Source: Pseudomonas soli (GTDB lineage: Bacteria > Pseudomonadota > Gammaproteobacteria > Pseudomonadales > Pseudomonadaceae). Taken from it: a stretch of 64,000 nucleotides of DNA. Shown piece by piece: positions 29,701 to 39,092 of this stretch. The position numbers and the translations under genes were made by a program. A model generated the notes under the pieces. The model had not been told where the DNA came from. It did not search any database and saw nothing but the letters and a program-made list of their open reading frames with translations. The DNA lies in NCBI RefSeq assembly GCF_900110655.1, contig NZ_FOEQ01000002.1, forward strand, positions 456,648 through 520,647, written 5' to 3'. Each line of letters opens with the position of its first letter. Position 1 is the first letter of the stretch.

Positions 29701-30246
29701 GCTCTCGGTCTCGCGGCGACGCTCCTTGTACTTGGAGATGCCCGCCGCTTCCTCGATGAAGTTGCGCAGCTCCTCGGGCTTGGCCTCGATCAGCTTGCTG
29801 ATCATGCCCTGCTCGATGATCGAATAGCTGCGCGGCCCCAGGCCGGTGCCGAGGAAGATATCGGTGATGTCACGACGCCGGCACTTGGTGCCGTTCAGGT
29901 AATAGGTGTTCTGCCCGTCGCGGGTGACCTTGCGGCGGATCGAGATCTCGGCGTAGGCGGCGTACTCGCCCACCAGGCTGTTGTCGCTGTTGTCGAACAC
30001 CAGCTCGATGCTGGCCTGGCTGACCGGCTTGCGGCTGGTGGAGCCGTTGAAGATGACATCGGTCATCGACTCGCCACGCAGGTTCTTCGCCGAACTCTCG
30101 CCCATCACCCAGCGCACCGCGTCGATGATGTTGGATTTACCGCAGCCGTTGGGGCCGACCACGGCGGCCATGTTGCTGGGGAAGTTGACCGTGGTCGGGT
30201 CGACGAACGACTTGAACCCGGCCAGGCGGATGCACTTCAGGCGCAC
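26758..30246 (-). CDS. smc: Chromosome partition protein SMC
   Basis: Condensin ATPase for chromosome compaction and segregation. The 1162-residue protein has Walker A GPNGCGKSNIIDAV (about 32-45), two long coiled-coil arms (about 165-500 and 660-1000, rich in Q, E, L and R), a central hinge around the PGSLLDKVEG region, and the C-terminal signature LSGGEKALTALAL with Walker B PFCMLDEVDAPLDD. Full length. The upstream gntR gene ends 3 bp before its start, so they are probably co-transcribed. Confidence 0.97.
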   Translation of the reverse strand: MRLKCIRLAGFKSFVDPTTVNFPSNMAAVVGPNGCGKSNIIDAVRWVMGESSAKNLRGESMTDVIFNGSTSRKPVSQASIELVFDNSDNSLVGEYAAYAEISIRRKVTRDGQNTYYLNGTKCRRRDITDIFLGTGLGPRSYSIIEQGMISKLIEAKPEELRNFIEEAAGISKYKERRRETESRIRRTQENLARLTDLREELERQIERLHRQAQAAEKYREYKAEERQLKARLAALRWRDLDDRVRQRETVIGDQEVAFEALVAEQRNADASIERLRDGHHELSERFNQVQGRFYSVAGDIARVEQSIQHGQQRLRQLQDDLKEAERSRLETESHLGHDRTLLATLGEELAMLEPEQELTLAAAEEAAATLEEAELGMHGWQEQWDGFNTRSAEPRRQAEVQQARLAQLESSLERLAERQRKLGEEGEQLGGDTQDTETSDLGEQVASSELLLEELHLQEQQVVERLEGLREQLQQTSQVQQQQQGDLQRLGGRLASLEALQQAALEPGVGAADWLRAQGLEQRPRLAEGLRVEPGWELAVETVLGADLQAVLLDDFAGLDFAALEQGDLRLLLAGGEGPRVPGSLLDKVEGRADLSAWLGQVRPVETLEQALAQRASLAAGQSLVSRDGYWVGRHFLRVSRGGEAQGGVLARGQEIERLAQEQLEQEASLEQLDEQLQRLREQQLDLEEQREQLRRRSQDESRQHGELKARLSAGRARAEQLELRRRRLHEELAELQEQRALEHEQLGEARLLLQESLDLMAQDTEQREQLMACRDTLREGLDRVRQEARQHKDHAHQLAVRLGSLRAQHDSTRQALERLEQQAARLNERQEQLNLNLEEGEAPLEELRLKLEELLERRMGVDEEMRQARLHMDEADRELRDAERRRTQAEQQAQLLRGQLEQQRLESQGLDVRRKTLQEQLLADGYDLQGVLATLEAEASEQGTEQALEQVEARIQRLGAINLAAIEEYEQQSERKRYLDAQDADLVEALQTLENVIRKIDKETRNRFKDTFDQINAGLQALFPKVFGGGSAYLELTGEDLLDTGVTIMARPPGKKNSTIHLLSGGEKALTALALVFAIFKLNPAPFCMLDEVDAPLDDANVGRYARLVKEMSETVQFIYITHNKIAMEMADQLMGVTMHEPGCSRLVAVDVEEAMAMVDA

Positions 30247-30249
30247 CGG

Positions 30250-30909
30250 TCAGACTCGCGCCAGCGCCGCCAGAACCAGTTCGCAACTGCGCTGGCAATA
30301 GGCGGTGAGCACCTCGCGGATGCGCGGCAGGTCGCGGGCGACCACGGCTTCGAGCAGGCGGGCGAACAGCTCCAGGTAATCGACCATGTTGGCCTGGCGC
30401 TGGTCCAGGGCCAGGTAGTAGGCGCGGCTCATGGCTGGTTGCAGGTTCTCGACGGTTTCCTGCAGGTACGGGTTGTTGGCGAATGGATAGGCGGCGCGCA
30501 TCACCGCGAAGCTGTCGCCGACGAAGGCCTTGATGTCCTTGCCGGCATGGGCCTGCTTGAGGCGCTGCTGGATGTCCAGGAACGGGCGCAGGTCGCCCTC
30601 GGTGCGCCAATGCTGGGCAACGGCATTGCCCAACAGGATGTAGAACTCGCCCATCAGGGCGCACAGGCTGCGCACGCTGTTCTCGTCGAGTTCGGTCACA
30701 TGGGCGCCGCGGCGCGGCAGGATGGCCACCAGGTGCCGGCGCTCGAGGATGAGCAGCGCCTCGCGCACCGAACCGCGGCTGACGTTGAGGGCCTGGGTGA
30801 CCTTCTGCTCCTGGATGCGCTCGCCGGGTGCGAGTTCGCCGCGGATGATCCGCTCGGCCAGGTAGTGGGCAATTTGCTCGGAGAGGCTGTCCGGCGCCTT
30901 GAACGTCAT
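30250..30909 (-). CDS. GntR family regulator (FCD type)
   Basis: A 219-residue regulator with an N-terminal winged HTH (LSEQIAHYLAERIIRGELAPGERIQEQ, VSRGSVREALLILER) and a helical FCD ligand-binding domain with metal-type histidine and aspartate residues. ATG 30909 follows AAGGA. It is divergent from xdhA with 272 bp between the starts, so it could sense a purine breakdown intermediate, but co-transcription with smc is also possible. A TGTGCACAA element lies 25 bp upstream of its start. Confidence 0.85.
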   Translation of the reverse strand: MTFKAPDSLSEQIAHYLAERIIRGELAPGERIQEQKVTQALNVSRGSVREALLILERRHLVAILPRRGAHVTELDENSVRSLCALMGEFYILLGNAVAQHWRTEGDLRPFLDIQQRLKQAHAGKDIKAFVGDSFAVMRAAYPFANNPYLQETVENLQPAMSRAYYLALDQRQANMVDYLELFARLLEAVVARDLPRIREVLTAYCQRSCELVLAALARV

Positions 30910-31088
30910 GGTTTTCCTTCGCAATCTGGGTAGCTGTGCACAAGGACGCGATTGTAGCGCACTTGCCAGGCGCTCGCGCAGCGGGACTGCGTGCTTTGTG
31001 CGACTGGCGGGTCAACTTTCCTGCACGGCGCGAACTATGCTTTGGAAAAGGCTCGATGAGGCGGTCAGGAAGGCCTTCGTGCAAATTC

Positions 31089-31104
31089 TTGACCTTTGGG
31101 TCAG
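31089..31104. promoter_or_regulatory. RutR-like operator 1 upstream of xdhA
   Basis: TTGACC-TTTG-GGTCAG. Matches the half-sites of the E. coli RutR consensus (TTGACCA-NN-TGGTCAA). It is 78 bp before the xdhA start. Confidence 0.6.
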
Positions 31105-31111
31105 AAAATTA

Positions 31112-31127
31112 TTGACCCAGAGGTCAG
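31112..31127. promoter_or_regulatory. RutR-like operator 2 upstream of xdhA
   Basis: TTGACC-CAGA-GGTCAG, 23 bp centre to centre from operator 1, about two helical turns, which suits cooperative binding of two dimers. Confidence 0.6.
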
Positions 31128-31181
31128 CCGTTGCTTAGAGTCCGCCGGAACAACAATAAAACCATTGCGAGGCCCTCCCCC

Positions 31182-32636
31182 GTGATCCAGTTTCTCGTCA
31201 ACCAGGAGCTGCGCAGCGAGCACGCCCTGGACCCGAACATGACGGTGCTGCAATACCTGCGCGAGCACCTGGGCAAACCCGGCACCAAGGAAGGCTGCGC
31301 CAGTGGCGACTGCGGTGCCTGCACCGTGGCTGTCGGCGAACTTGTGCAGGACGACAAGGGCGGCGACAGCATCCGCTACCGCAGCCTCAACTCGTGCCTG
31401 ACCTTTGTCTCTTCCCTGCACGGCAAGCAACTGATCAGCGTAGAGGGCCTCAAGCACCAGGGCGAACTGCACAGCGTGCAAAAGGCCATGGCCGACTGCC
31501 ATGGTTCGCAATGCGGCTTCTGCACGCCCGGTTTCGTCATGTCGCTGTTCGCCCTGCAGAAGAACAGCCAAGGCCACGACCTGCACCAGGCCCAGGAGGC
31601 CCTGGCCGGCAACCTGTGCCGCTGCACCGGCTACCGGCCGATCCTCGAGGCCGCCGAGCAGAGCTGCGCACGCCCCTGCCGCGACCAGTTCGACGCCCAG
31701 CAGGCACAGACCATCGCCCGCCTCAAGGCCATCGCCCCGCAACAGACCGGCGAGCTCAACAGTGGCGACAAGCGCTGCCTGGTGCCACTGACCGTGGCCG
31801 ATCTGGCCGACCTGTATAGCTCGCACCCCGAGGCACGCCTGCTGGCCGGCGGGACCGACCTAGCGCTGGAAGTCACCCAGTTCCACCGCACCCTGCCGGT
31901 GATGATCTACGTCGGCCATGTCGCCGAGCTCAAGCGCATCGACAAGACCGCCAGCCACCTGGAGATCGGCGCCGCGACCCCGCTGACCGACTGCTACACC
32001 GCACTCAACGAGGAATACCCCGACTTCGGCGACCTGCTGCACCGCTTCGCCTCGCTGCAGATCCGCAACCAGGGCACCTTGGGTGGCAATATCGGCAACG
32101 CCTCGCCGATCGGTGACTCGCCACCTCTGTTGATCGCCCTCGACGCACAGATCGTCCTACGCCAGGGCGAGCGCCAGCGCACCCTGGCGCTGGAAGACTA
32201 CTTCATCGACTACCGCATCACTGCACGCCAGGACAGCGAGTTCATCGAGAAGATCATCGTGCCGCGCGCAAGCAACGACTGGGCCTTCCGCGCCTACAAG
32301 GTGTCCAAGCGCCTGGACGACGATATTTCCGCGGTGTGCGCGGCGTTCAACCTGAGCATCGAGAACGGTGTGGTCAGCGGCGTGCGCATCGCCTTTGGCG
32401 GCATGGCGGCAATCCCGAAACGCGCCCGCGCCTGCGAAGCCGCGCTGCGCGGCAAGCCCTGGAACCAGGCCAGCGTCGAACGCGCCTGCCAGGCCCTGGC
32501 CGAGGACTTCACCCCGCTCAGCGACTTCCGCGCCAGCCGCGAGTACCGCCTGCTGACCGCGCAGAACCTGCTGCGCAAGTACTTCATCGAACTGCAAACG
32601 CCGCATATCAAAACCCGGGTGACCGCCTATGTCTAA
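31182..32636 (+). CDS. xdhA: Xanthine dehydrogenase, FeS/FAD subunit
   Basis: With XdhB oxidises hypoxanthine and xanthine to urate. The 484-residue protein has a plant-type [2Fe-2S] domain (C-x-SGDCGAC near 40-52), a second [2Fe-2S] domain (SQCGFCTPGF, CRCTGYRPI, about 105-150) and an FAD domain (LLAGGTDLALEV, NQGTLGGNIGNASPIGD). The start is a GTG at 31182 after GCGAGG; upstream in-frame codons lie in the operator region. First gene of xdhABC-guaD, overlapping xdhB by 8 bp. Confidence 0.94.
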   Translation: MIQFLVNQELRSEHALDPNMTVLQYLREHLGKPGTKEGCASGDCGACTVAVGELVQDDKGGDSIRYRSLNSCLTFVSSLHGKQLISVEGLKHQGELHSVQKAMADCHGSQCGFCTPGFVMSLFALQKNSQGHDLHQAQEALAGNLCRCTGYRPILEAAEQSCARPCRDQFDAQQAQTIARLKAIAPQQTGELNSGDKRCLVPLTVADLADLYSSHPEARLLAGGTDLALEVTQFHRTLPVMIYVGHVAELKRIDKTASHLEIGAATPLTDCYTALNEEYPDFGDLLHRFASLQIRNQGTLGGNIGNASPIGDSPPLLIALDAQIVLRQGERQRTLALEDYFIDYRITARQDSEFIEKIIVPRASNDWAFRAYKVSKRLDDDISAVCAAFNLSIENGVVSGVRIAFGGMAAIPKRARACEAALRGKPWNQASVERACQALAEDFTPLSDFRASREYRLLTAQNLLRKYFIELQTPHIKTRVTAYV

Positions 32637-35028
32637 CCATCACGCCGTCAAGAGCCAGGCCGAGATGGCCGCACTGTTCAGCCAGGACCTGACCACCGGG
32701 GTCGGCCGCAGCCTCAAGCACGACAGCGCCGACAAGCACGTGGCCGGCGAGGCGGTGTACATCGACGACCGCCTGGAATTCCCCAACCAGCTTCACGTCT
32801 ATGCACGCACCGCCGACCGCGCCCATGCGCGCATCCTGCGCATCGACACCACGCCCTGCTACCAGTTCGAAGGCGTGCGCATCGCCATCACCCATGAGGA
32901 CATCCCGGGGCTCAAGGATATCGGCCCAGTGGTGGCTGGCGACCCGTTGCTGGCCATCGACAAGGTCGAGTTCTTCGGCCAGCCGGTGCTCGCGGTTGCC
33001 GCCTGCGACCTTGAGACCGCCAGGCGCGCCGCCATGGCCGCCATCATCGAGTACGAAGACCTGGAGCCGGTGCTCGACGTGGTCGAGGCCCTGCGCAAGA
33101 AGCACTTCGTGCTCGACAGCCACACCCACCAGCGCGGCGACTCGGCTGCTGCATTGGCCACTGCCCCGCACCGTATCCAGGGCACCCTGCACATCGGCGG
33201 CCAGGAACACTTCTACCTGGAGACCCAGATCAGCTCGGTGATGCCCGGCGAAGATGGCGGCATGATCGTCTACTGCTCGACGCAGAACCCCACCGAGGTG
33301 CAGAAGCTGGTGGCCGAGGTGCTCGACGTGCCGATGCACAAGATCGTCGTCGACATGCGCCGCATGGGTGGCGGTTTCGGCGGCAAGGAAACCCAGGCCG
33401 CCAGCCCCGCGTGCCTGTGCGCGGTGATCGCGCGCCTGACCGGCCAGCCAACCAAGATGCGCCTGCCGCGGGTCGAAGACATGACAATGACCGGCAAGCG
33501 TCACCCGTTCTACGTGGAATACGACGTCGGCTTCGACGACAGCGGCCGCCTGCACGGGATCAATTTCGACCTGGCCGGCAACTGCGGCTACTCGCCGGAC
33601 CTGTCCGGCTCGATCGTCGACCGCGCCATGTTCCACTCCGACAACGCCTACTACCTGGGCGATGCCACGGTGCACGGCCACCGCTGCAAGACCAACACGG
33701 CCTCCAACACTGCCTACCGCGGCTTCGGCGGCCCGCAGGGGATGGTCGCCATCGAGCAGGTGATGGACCATATCGCCCGTCACCTGGCCCTCGACCCGCT
33801 GGCGGTGCGCAAGGCCAACTACTACGGCAAGACCGAACGTAACGTCACCCACTACTACCAGACCGTCGAGCACAACATGCTCGAGGAGATGACCGCAGAG
33901 CTCGAGGCCAGCAGCGACTACCATGAGCGCCGCGAGTCGATCCGCCGTTTCAACGCCAACAGCCCGGTGCTGAAAAAAGGCCTGGCGCTGACCCCGGTGA
34001 AGTTCGGCATCTCGTTCACCGCCACCTTCCTCAACCAGGCAGGTGCCTTGATCCACATCTACACCGACGGCAGCATCCACCTCAACCACGGCGGCACCGA
34101 GATGGGCCAAGGCCTGAACACCAAGGTCGCGCAGGTGGTGGCGCAGGTGTTCCAGGTCGACTTCAATCGTATCCAGATCACCGCGACCAATACCGACAAG
34201 GTGCCCAACACCTCACCGACAGCCGCGTCCAGCGGCGCCGACCTGAACGGCAAGGCAGCGCAGAACGCCGCCGAGATCCTCAAGAAGCGCCTGACAGAGT
34301 TCGCCGCCCGGCACTACAACGTCACCGAGGAAGACGTCGAGTTCCGCAACGGCCATGTGCGCGTGCGCGAGCAGATCGTCAGCTTCGAGCAGTTGGTGCA
34401 GCAGGCATACTTCGCCCAGGTATCGCTGTCGACCACCGGTTTCTACCGTACGCCGAAGATTTTCTACGACCGCAACCAGGCCCGTGGCCGCCCGTTCTAC
34501 TACTTCGCCTTCGGCGCCGCCTGCGTGGAGGTTATCGTCGATACCCTCACCGGTGAATACAAGATGCTGCGCGCCGACATCCTGCATGACGTGGGCGACT
34601 CGCTGAACCCGGCCATCGACATCGGCCAGGTGGAGGGTGGTTTCGTCCAGGGCATGGGCTGGCTGACCACCGAGGAACTGGTGTGGAACGCCAAGGGCAA
34701 GCTGATGACCAACGGCCCGGCCAGCTACAAGATCCCGGCAGTGGCCGACATGCCGATCGACATGCGCGTCAAGCTGGTGGAAAACCGCAAGAACCCCGAG
34801 GACACCGTGTTCCATTCCAAGGCCGTGGGCGAGCCGCCGTTCATGCTCGGCATTGCCGCCTGGTGCGCGATCAAGGACGCAGTGGCGAGCATCGCCGACT
34901 ACCGCGTGCAGCCGAACATCGACGCGCCATCGACGCCGGAGCGAGTGTTGTGGGGTTGCGAGCAGATGCGCAAGGCGGTGGCTGCGGCGCAGCCTGCCGA
35001 ACAGCAACTGGAACCTGTGACGCACTGA
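32629..35028 (+). CDS. xdhB: Xanthine dehydrogenase, molybdenum-binding subunit
   Basis: Catalytic molybdopterin subunit, 799 residues. It shows the GGQEHFYLE motif, GGGFGGKE (about 246-253), the AYRGFGGPQG cofactor loop, GGTEMGQGL, and the catalytic glutamate in KAVGEPPFML near 730. Full length and intact. The start lies within the end of xdhA, so the two are translationally coupled. Confidence 0.95.
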   Translation: MSNHHAVKSQAEMAALFSQDLTTGVGRSLKHDSADKHVAGEAVYIDDRLEFPNQLHVYARTADRAHARILRIDTTPCYQFEGVRIAITHEDIPGLKDIGPVVAGDPLLAIDKVEFFGQPVLAVAACDLETARRAAMAAIIEYEDLEPVLDVVEALRKKHFVLDSHTHQRGDSAAALATAPHRIQGTLHIGGQEHFYLETQISSVMPGEDGGMIVYCSTQNPTEVQKLVAEVLDVPMHKIVVDMRRMGGGFGGKETQAASPACLCAVIARLTGQPTKMRLPRVEDMTMTGKRHPFYVEYDVGFDDSGRLHGINFDLAGNCGYSPDLSGSIVDRAMFHSDNAYYLGDATVHGHRCKTNTASNTAYRGFGGPQGMVAIEQVMDHIARHLALDPLAVRKANYYGKTERNVTHYYQTVEHNMLEEMTAELEASSDYHERRESIRRFNANSPVLKKGLALTPVKFGISFTATFLNQAGALIHIYTDGSIHLNHGGTEMGQGLNTKVAQVVAQVFQVDFNRIQITATNTDKVPNTSPTAASSGADLNGKAAQNAAEILKKRLTEFAARHYNVTEEDVEFRNGHVRVREQIVSFEQLVQQAYFAQVSLSTTGFYRTPKIFYDRNQARGRPFYYFAFGAACVEVIVDTLTGEYKMLRADILHDVGDSLNPAIDIGQVEGGFVQGMGWLTTEELVWNAKGKLMTNGPASYKIPAVADMPIDMRVKLVENRKNPEDTVFHSKAVGEPPFMLGIAAWCAIKDAVASIADYRVQPNIDAPSTPERVLWGCEQMRKAVAAAQPAEQQLEPVTH

Positions 35029-35037
35029 CGCCACGCT

Positions 35038-35072
35038 CCCTGTAGACGCGACCTTGCGTTGCGCCTACAGGG
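35038..35072 (+). repeat. Intercistronic hairpin between xdhB and xdhC
   Basis: CCCTGTAG (35038-35045) pairs with CTACAGGG (35065-35072) around a GC-rich loop. Resembles a REP-type stem and may stabilise the upstream mRNA. Confidence 0.55.
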
Positions 35073-35092
35073 GACCGAGGAGGACTGAAGAC

Positions 35093-35938
35093 ATGCATCA
35101 ATGGATCAACGCCCTCGCCGACCACCAAGCCCGTGGCGAACCCTGCGTGTTGGTGACCATCATCGAGGAGCGCGGCTCCACTCCGCGCAACGCCGGCTCG
35201 AAAATGGTAGTCAGCACCAGCGCGCTGTACGACACCATCGGCGGCGGCCACCTGGAGTTCAAGGCCCTGCACATCGCCCGGCAGATGCTCGCGGAACACC
35301 GCAGCACCCCGCATCTGGAGCGCTTCAGCCTCGGCGCCAGCCTCGGCCAGTGCTGCGGCGGCGCCACCGTGCTGCTGTTCGAGCCGATGAGTGGCGTGCA
35401 GGCCGAGATCGCCGTGTTCGGCGCGGGCCATGTCGGCCGCGCTCTGGTACCCTTGCTCGCCGCGCTGCCCTGCCGGGTGCGCTGGATCGATTCGCGCGAG
35501 CAGGAATTCCCCGCGCTCATCCCCGACGGGGTGAGCAAGATCGTCAGCGAAGAGCCGGTCGACGAAGTCGCCGACCTGCCCGCCGGCAGCTACTGCATCG
35601 TCATGACCCATAACCACCAGCTGGACCTGGAGCTGACCGCCGCGATCCTCAAGCGCAACGACTTCACCTGGTTCGGCCTGATCGGTTCGAAGACCAAGCG
35701 CGTCAAGTTCGAGCACCGCCTGCGCGAGCGCGGCTTCGAAGACGCGCTGATGGCGCGCATGCGCTGCCCGATGGGCCTGGCCGAGGTCAAGGGCAAGCTG
35801 CCGATCGAGATCGCCGTGTCCATCGCCGCCGAAATCATTGCCACCTACAACGCCTGCTTCGGCCAGCACGACGCTGCCGCCAATTCAGGCCCCATCGCCC
35901 AGTTGCTGCCGTCCTCGCGACGCAGCCAGACCCTTTGA
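35093..35938 (+). CDS. xdhC: XdhC molybdenum cofactor insertion protein
   Basis: Binds molybdopterin cofactor, supports its sulfuration and delivers it to XdhB. The 281-residue protein has the N-terminal EERGSTPRNAGSKM motif, the GGGHLEFKAL box, FSLGASLGQCCGG with adjacent cysteines and a C-terminal Rossmann fold (IAVFGAGHVGRALVPLL, FGLIGSKTKR). ATG 35093 follows GAGGAGG. The next gene starts 10 bp after the stop. Confidence 0.94.
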   Translation: MHQWINALADHQARGEPCVLVTIIEERGSTPRNAGSKMVVSTSALYDTIGGGHLEFKALHIARQMLAEHRSTPHLERFSLGASLGQCCGGATVLLFEPMSGVQAEIAVFGAGHVGRALVPLLAALPCRVRWIDSREQEFPALIPDGVSKIVSEEPVDEVADLPAGSYCIVMTHNHQLDLELTAAILKRNDFTWFGLIGSKTKRVKFEHRLRERGFEDALMARMRCPMGLAEVKGKLPIEIAVSIAAEIIATYNACFGQHDAAANSGPIAQLLPSSRRSQTL

Positions 35939-35948
35939 CGAGAGCCCC

Positions 35949-37253
35949 ATGAGCGCAACCCGCAAAGCCTACCGAGCCGCCATCCTGCACAGCATCGCCG
36001 ACCCCGCCGAGGTCGGCCTGGAGGCGTCCTGCGAATACTATGAAGACGGCCTGCTGGTAGTCGACGGCGGCCGCATCAGCGCCCTGGGCCATGCCAGCGA
36101 GCTGCTGCCGACCCTCGACGCTGACATCCCGGTGCAACACTACCAGGACGCCCTGATCACTCCGGGCTTCATCGACACCCATATCCACTTCCCGCAGACC
36201 GGCATGATCGGCTCCTATGGCGAACAGCTGCTGGACTGGCTGAACACCTACACCTTCCCCTGCGAAAAGCAGTTCGCCGACAAGGCCCACGCCGACCAGG
36301 TGGCGAAGATCTTCCTCGCCGAACTGCTGCGCAACGGCACCACCACCGCGCTGGTGTTCGGCAGCGTGCACCCCGAGTCGGTCAACGCCCTGTTCGAGGA
36401 GGCCGAGCGCCTGGACCTGCGCATGATCGCCGGCAAGGTGATGATGGACCGCAACGCGCCCGACTACCTGACCGACACCGCCGAGTCCAGCTACCGCGAC
36501 AGCAAGATGTTGATCGAGCGCTGGCACGGCAAGGGCCGCCTGCACTACGCGGTCACCCCCCGCTTCGCGCCGACCAGCACGCCGGAACAGTTGAGCGTGG
36601 CCGGTCAGTTGCTCAAGGAGCACCCGGGCGTGTACATGCACACTCACCTGTCGGAGAACCTCAAGGAAATCGACTGGGTCAAGGAACTGTTCCCCGAGCA
36701 GAAAGGCTACCTTGACGTCTACGACCACTTCGAGCTGCTCGGCGAGCGCTCGGTGTTCGCCCACGGCGTGCACCTGTGCGACGACGAGTGCCAGCGCCTG
36801 GCCGAAACCGGTTCGGCCATCGCCTTCTGCCCGACCTCCAACCTGTTCCTCGGCAGCGGCCTGTTCAACCTGCCCCAGGCCGAGCGCTTCAAGGTCAACG
36901 TCGGCCTGGGCACCGATGTCGGCGCCGGCACCAGCTTCTCTCTGCTCAACACCCTCAACGAGGCGTACAAGGTGATGCAGCTGCAAGGCGCGCGCCTGCA
37001 CCCGTACAAGTCGCTGTACCTGGCTACCCTAGGCGGCGCCCGCGCCCTGCGCCTGGACGACCGCATCGGCAGCCTGCGCCCGGGCAATGACGCCGACTTC
37101 GTGGTGCTCGACTACAAGGCCACCCCGTTGTTGGACTACCGTCTGCAGCAGTCGAAGAGCATCGAGGAGACCTTGTTCGTGCTCACCACCCTGGGCGACG
37201 ACCGCACCGTGCGTGAAACCTACGCCGCCGGGCGTTGCGTGCACCAGCGCTAA
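35949..37253 (+). CDS. guaD: Guanine deaminase
   Basis: Amidohydrolase converting guanine to xanthine and ammonia, feeding XdhAB. The 434-residue protein has the zinc-binding H78-x-H80 ([10 protein letters not shown]), further metal ligands in [12 protein letters not shown] and HGVHLCDDE, and the catalytic aspartate in [18 protein letters not shown] 35949 gives the family length. Last gene of the xdh operon; its stop overlaps the convergent aquaporin stop by 4 bp. Confidence 0.95.
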   Translation: MSATRKAYRAAILHSIADPAEVGLEASCEYYEDGLLVVDGGRISALGHASELLPTLDADIPVQHYQDALITPGFIDTHIHFPQTGMIGSYGEQLLDWLNTYTFPCEKQFADKAHADQVAKIFLAELLRNGTTTALVFGSVHPESVNALFEEAERLDLRMIAGKVMMDRNAPDYLTDTAESSYRDSKMLIERWHGKGRLHYAVTPRFAPTSTPEQLSVAGQLLKEHPGVYMHTHLSENLKEIDWVKELFPEQKGYLDVYDHFELLGERSVFAHGVHLCDDECQRLAETGSAIAFCPTSNLFLGSGLFNLPQAERFKVNVGLGTDVGAGTSFSLLNTLNEAYKVMQLQGARLHPYKSLYLATLGGARALRLDDRIGSLRPGNDADFVVLDYKATPLLDYRLQQSKSIEETLFVLTTLGDDRTVRETYAAGRCVHQR

Positions 37254-37948
37254 GGCTGTTTCGCCAACCCTCGGTACAGTGCGCCGCCGATCGCTGCCCC
37301 GATCAGCGGCGCCAGCCAGAACAACCACAGCTGCTGCAGCGCCCAGCCACCCACGAACAAGGCCGGCCCTGTGCTGCGTGCCGGGTTGACCGAGGTGTTG
37401 GTGACCGGAATCGAAATCAGATGTATCAGGGTCAGCGCCAGGCCAATCGCAATTGGCGCAAAGCCGGCCGGTGCCCTGGCATCGGTGGCGCCCATGATGA
37501 TCACCAGGAACATCGCGGTCATCACCACCTCACTGGTGAAGCCTGCCGCCAGCGTGTAGCCGCCCGGCGAATGCTCGCCGTACCCGTTCGAGGCCAGGCC
37601 GCTGGCCAGTTCGAAGCCGGCTTTGCCACTGGCGATGAAGTAGATCACCGCTGCGGCCAGGATGGCGCCGATCACTTGGGCAATCACATAGGGCAGCAGC
37701 TCTTTTGCCGGGAACCGCCCGCCCACCACCAAACCGAACGACACGGCCGGATTGAGGTGACAACCCGAGATATGGCCGATGGCGAAGGCCATGGTCAGGA
37801 CAGTCAGGCCGAACGCGAAAGCGACACCGAGAACGCCGATGCCAACGGGAGAACTGGCGGCCAGCACGGCACTGCCGCACCCGCCAAGGACCAGCCAGAA
37901 AGTGCCGACCAGCTCGGCACCCATGCGCACACCCAGAGATGAAGTCAT
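37250..37948 (-). CDS. aqpZ: Aquaporin Z-type water channel
   Basis: Inner-membrane channel of the MIP family, 232 residues. Both NPA motifs are present ([10 protein letters not shown] and [10 protein letters not shown]), with the narrow-filter residues expected for a water-selective AqpZ (H and R near TSEVV and NPARS). Six hydrophobic segments are visible. ATG 37948 places the first membrane helix directly after MTSSLGVRM. Confidence 0.93.
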   Translation of the reverse strand: MTSSLGVRMGAELVGTFWLVLGGCGSAVLAASSPVGIGVLGVAFAFGLTVLTMAFAIGHISGCHLNPAVSFGLVVGGRFPAKELLPYVIAQVIGAILAAAVIYFIASGKAGFELASGLASNGYGEHSPGGYTLAAGFTSEVVMTAMFLVIIMGATDARAPAGFAPIAIGLALTLIHLISIPVTNTSVNPARSTGPALFVGGWALQQLWLFWLAPLIGAAIGGALYRGLAKQP

Positions 37949-38055
37949 GAACCCTTCCTCAAGTAATTGGACGCAACGACTGCGCAAGCCCAACTGCTTG
38001 ATGAAGGTTTGCTGGTGTGAAATCTAGCAGAGCTTTGGCCAAGGGCCAGTAACGA

Positions 38056-38080
38056 CGAAGGGCCGCTAAGCGGCCCTTCG
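38056..38080. terminator. Perfect hairpin downstream of the gntR2 gene
   Basis: CGAAGGGCCGC-TAA-GCGGCCCTTCG, 11-bp perfect stem, just after the gntR2 stop (minus strand). There is no long T-run. Confidence 0.55.
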
Positions 38081-38097
38081 GTCATCAAGGCAAACGT

Positions 38098-38853
38098 TCA
38101 ACCCTTGGCGGTAGCCTTGGGCTTTTTCAGCAGGTGCGAGAACACCGCGTGCAGGTCGTCCGAGGCGCTCTCCTCGTCGAGATTGAGCTTGCTGTCGATA
38201 TGGTCCATGTGATGCATCATCAGGCTTACCGCCTGCTCGGCATCACGGGCCTCGATCGCATCGATCAGCTGCATGTGCTCATCGTACGAGCAGTGCGAGC
38301 GGTTACCGCTTTCGTACTGGGCGATGATCAGCGAAGTCTGCGACACCAGGCTGCGCTGGAAGCTCACCAGTGGCGCATTGCCGGCGGCTTCGGCCAGCTT
38401 GAGGTGGAACTCGCCGGACAGGCGGATACCGGCGCCACGGTCGCCACGGGAGAAGCTGTCACGCTCCTCGCGGACCATCTGGCGCAGTTCGTTGAGCTGT
38501 TCGAGGGTGGCGTGCTGCACGGCCAGCTCGGTGATCGCGCGCTCGACCATGCGCCGCGAGAAGAACACCTGCCGCGCCTCCTCGACCGTAGGGCTGGCCA
38601 CCACCGCACCACGGTTGGGCCGCAACAGCACCACGCTCTCATGGGCCAGGCGCGACAGGGCGCGGCGGATGATGGTGCGGCTGACGCCGAAGATCTCGCC
38701 CAGTGCTTCCTCGCTCAACTTGGTGCCCGGTGCCAGACGCTGCTCGAGGATCGCCTCGAAGATATGCGCATAGACGATGTCGTCCTGGGTACCGCTGCGG
38801 CCGGCCTTGCCAGTGCGCACAGGTTTTTTCAGAGGTTGCAGCTGTTCGTTCAT
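38098..38853 (-). CDS. GntR family regulator of the purine/allantoin cluster
   Basis: A 251-residue FCD-type GntR regulator: winged HTH (AHIFEAILEQRLAPGTKLSEE, GVSRTIIRRALSRL) and helical ligand domain with histidines and acidic residues for metal or carboxylate binding (SGEFHLKLAEAAGN, HMQLIDAIEARD). It is divergent from a purine permease, as in P. aeruginosa. It is the best candidate for the TTGTATACAA-type operators around this cluster, one of which lies about 107 bp upstream of its own start, suggesting autoregulation. Confidence 0.87.
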   Translation of the reverse strand: MNEQLQPLKKPVRTGKAGRSGTQDDIVYAHIFEAILEQRLAPGTKLSEEALGEIFGVSRTIIRRALSRLAHESVVLLRPNRGAVVASPTVEEARQVFFSRRMVERAITELAVQHATLEQLNELRQMVREERDSFSRGDRGAGIRLSGEFHLKLAEAAGNAPLVSFQRSLVSQTSLIIAQYESGNRSHCSYDEHMQLIDAIEARDAEQAVSLMMHHMDHIDSKLNLDEESASDDLHAVFSHLLKKPKATAKG

Positions 38854-38959
38854 GGGCTCTCGAGCACAAAGGATCTGCCAGTCGGACCGTGACTGTAATA
38901 CCGGTCAGCGGGGGGATGGCAAGTCCTGGAAGAAGAAAAGGGGCCAAGGTATGGCGCCA

Positions 38960-38969
38960 TTGTACACAG
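38960..38969. promoter_or_regulatory. GntR-type operator upstream of gntR2
   Basis: TTGTACACAG, one mismatch from TTGTACACAA. Confidence 0.5.
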
Positions 38970-39058
38970 GCTGACCCGTTTCTGCAGGTGGCCTTTTACC
39001 TATATAGCCGTTGTACGGCAGTTTGTGAGCACAAAAGATAAAACATTATTTGCATTCT

Positions 39059-39068
39059 TTGTACACAA
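39059..39068. promoter_or_regulatory. GntR-type operator upstream of the purine permease
   Basis: TTGTACACAA, same element as before uraH (41883-41892). Confidence 0.6.
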
Positions 39069-39092
39069 ACGCATAATCCTGCGAGCAACTTC

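Noticed and set aside
27484..30933. Very long open frame opposite smc
   Set aside because: A mirror of the GC-rich, Q/L/E-rich smc codons; no domain, and smc on the other strand is certain. The same applies to long frames opposite xdhB, the urate permease gene, gcl and ligA.
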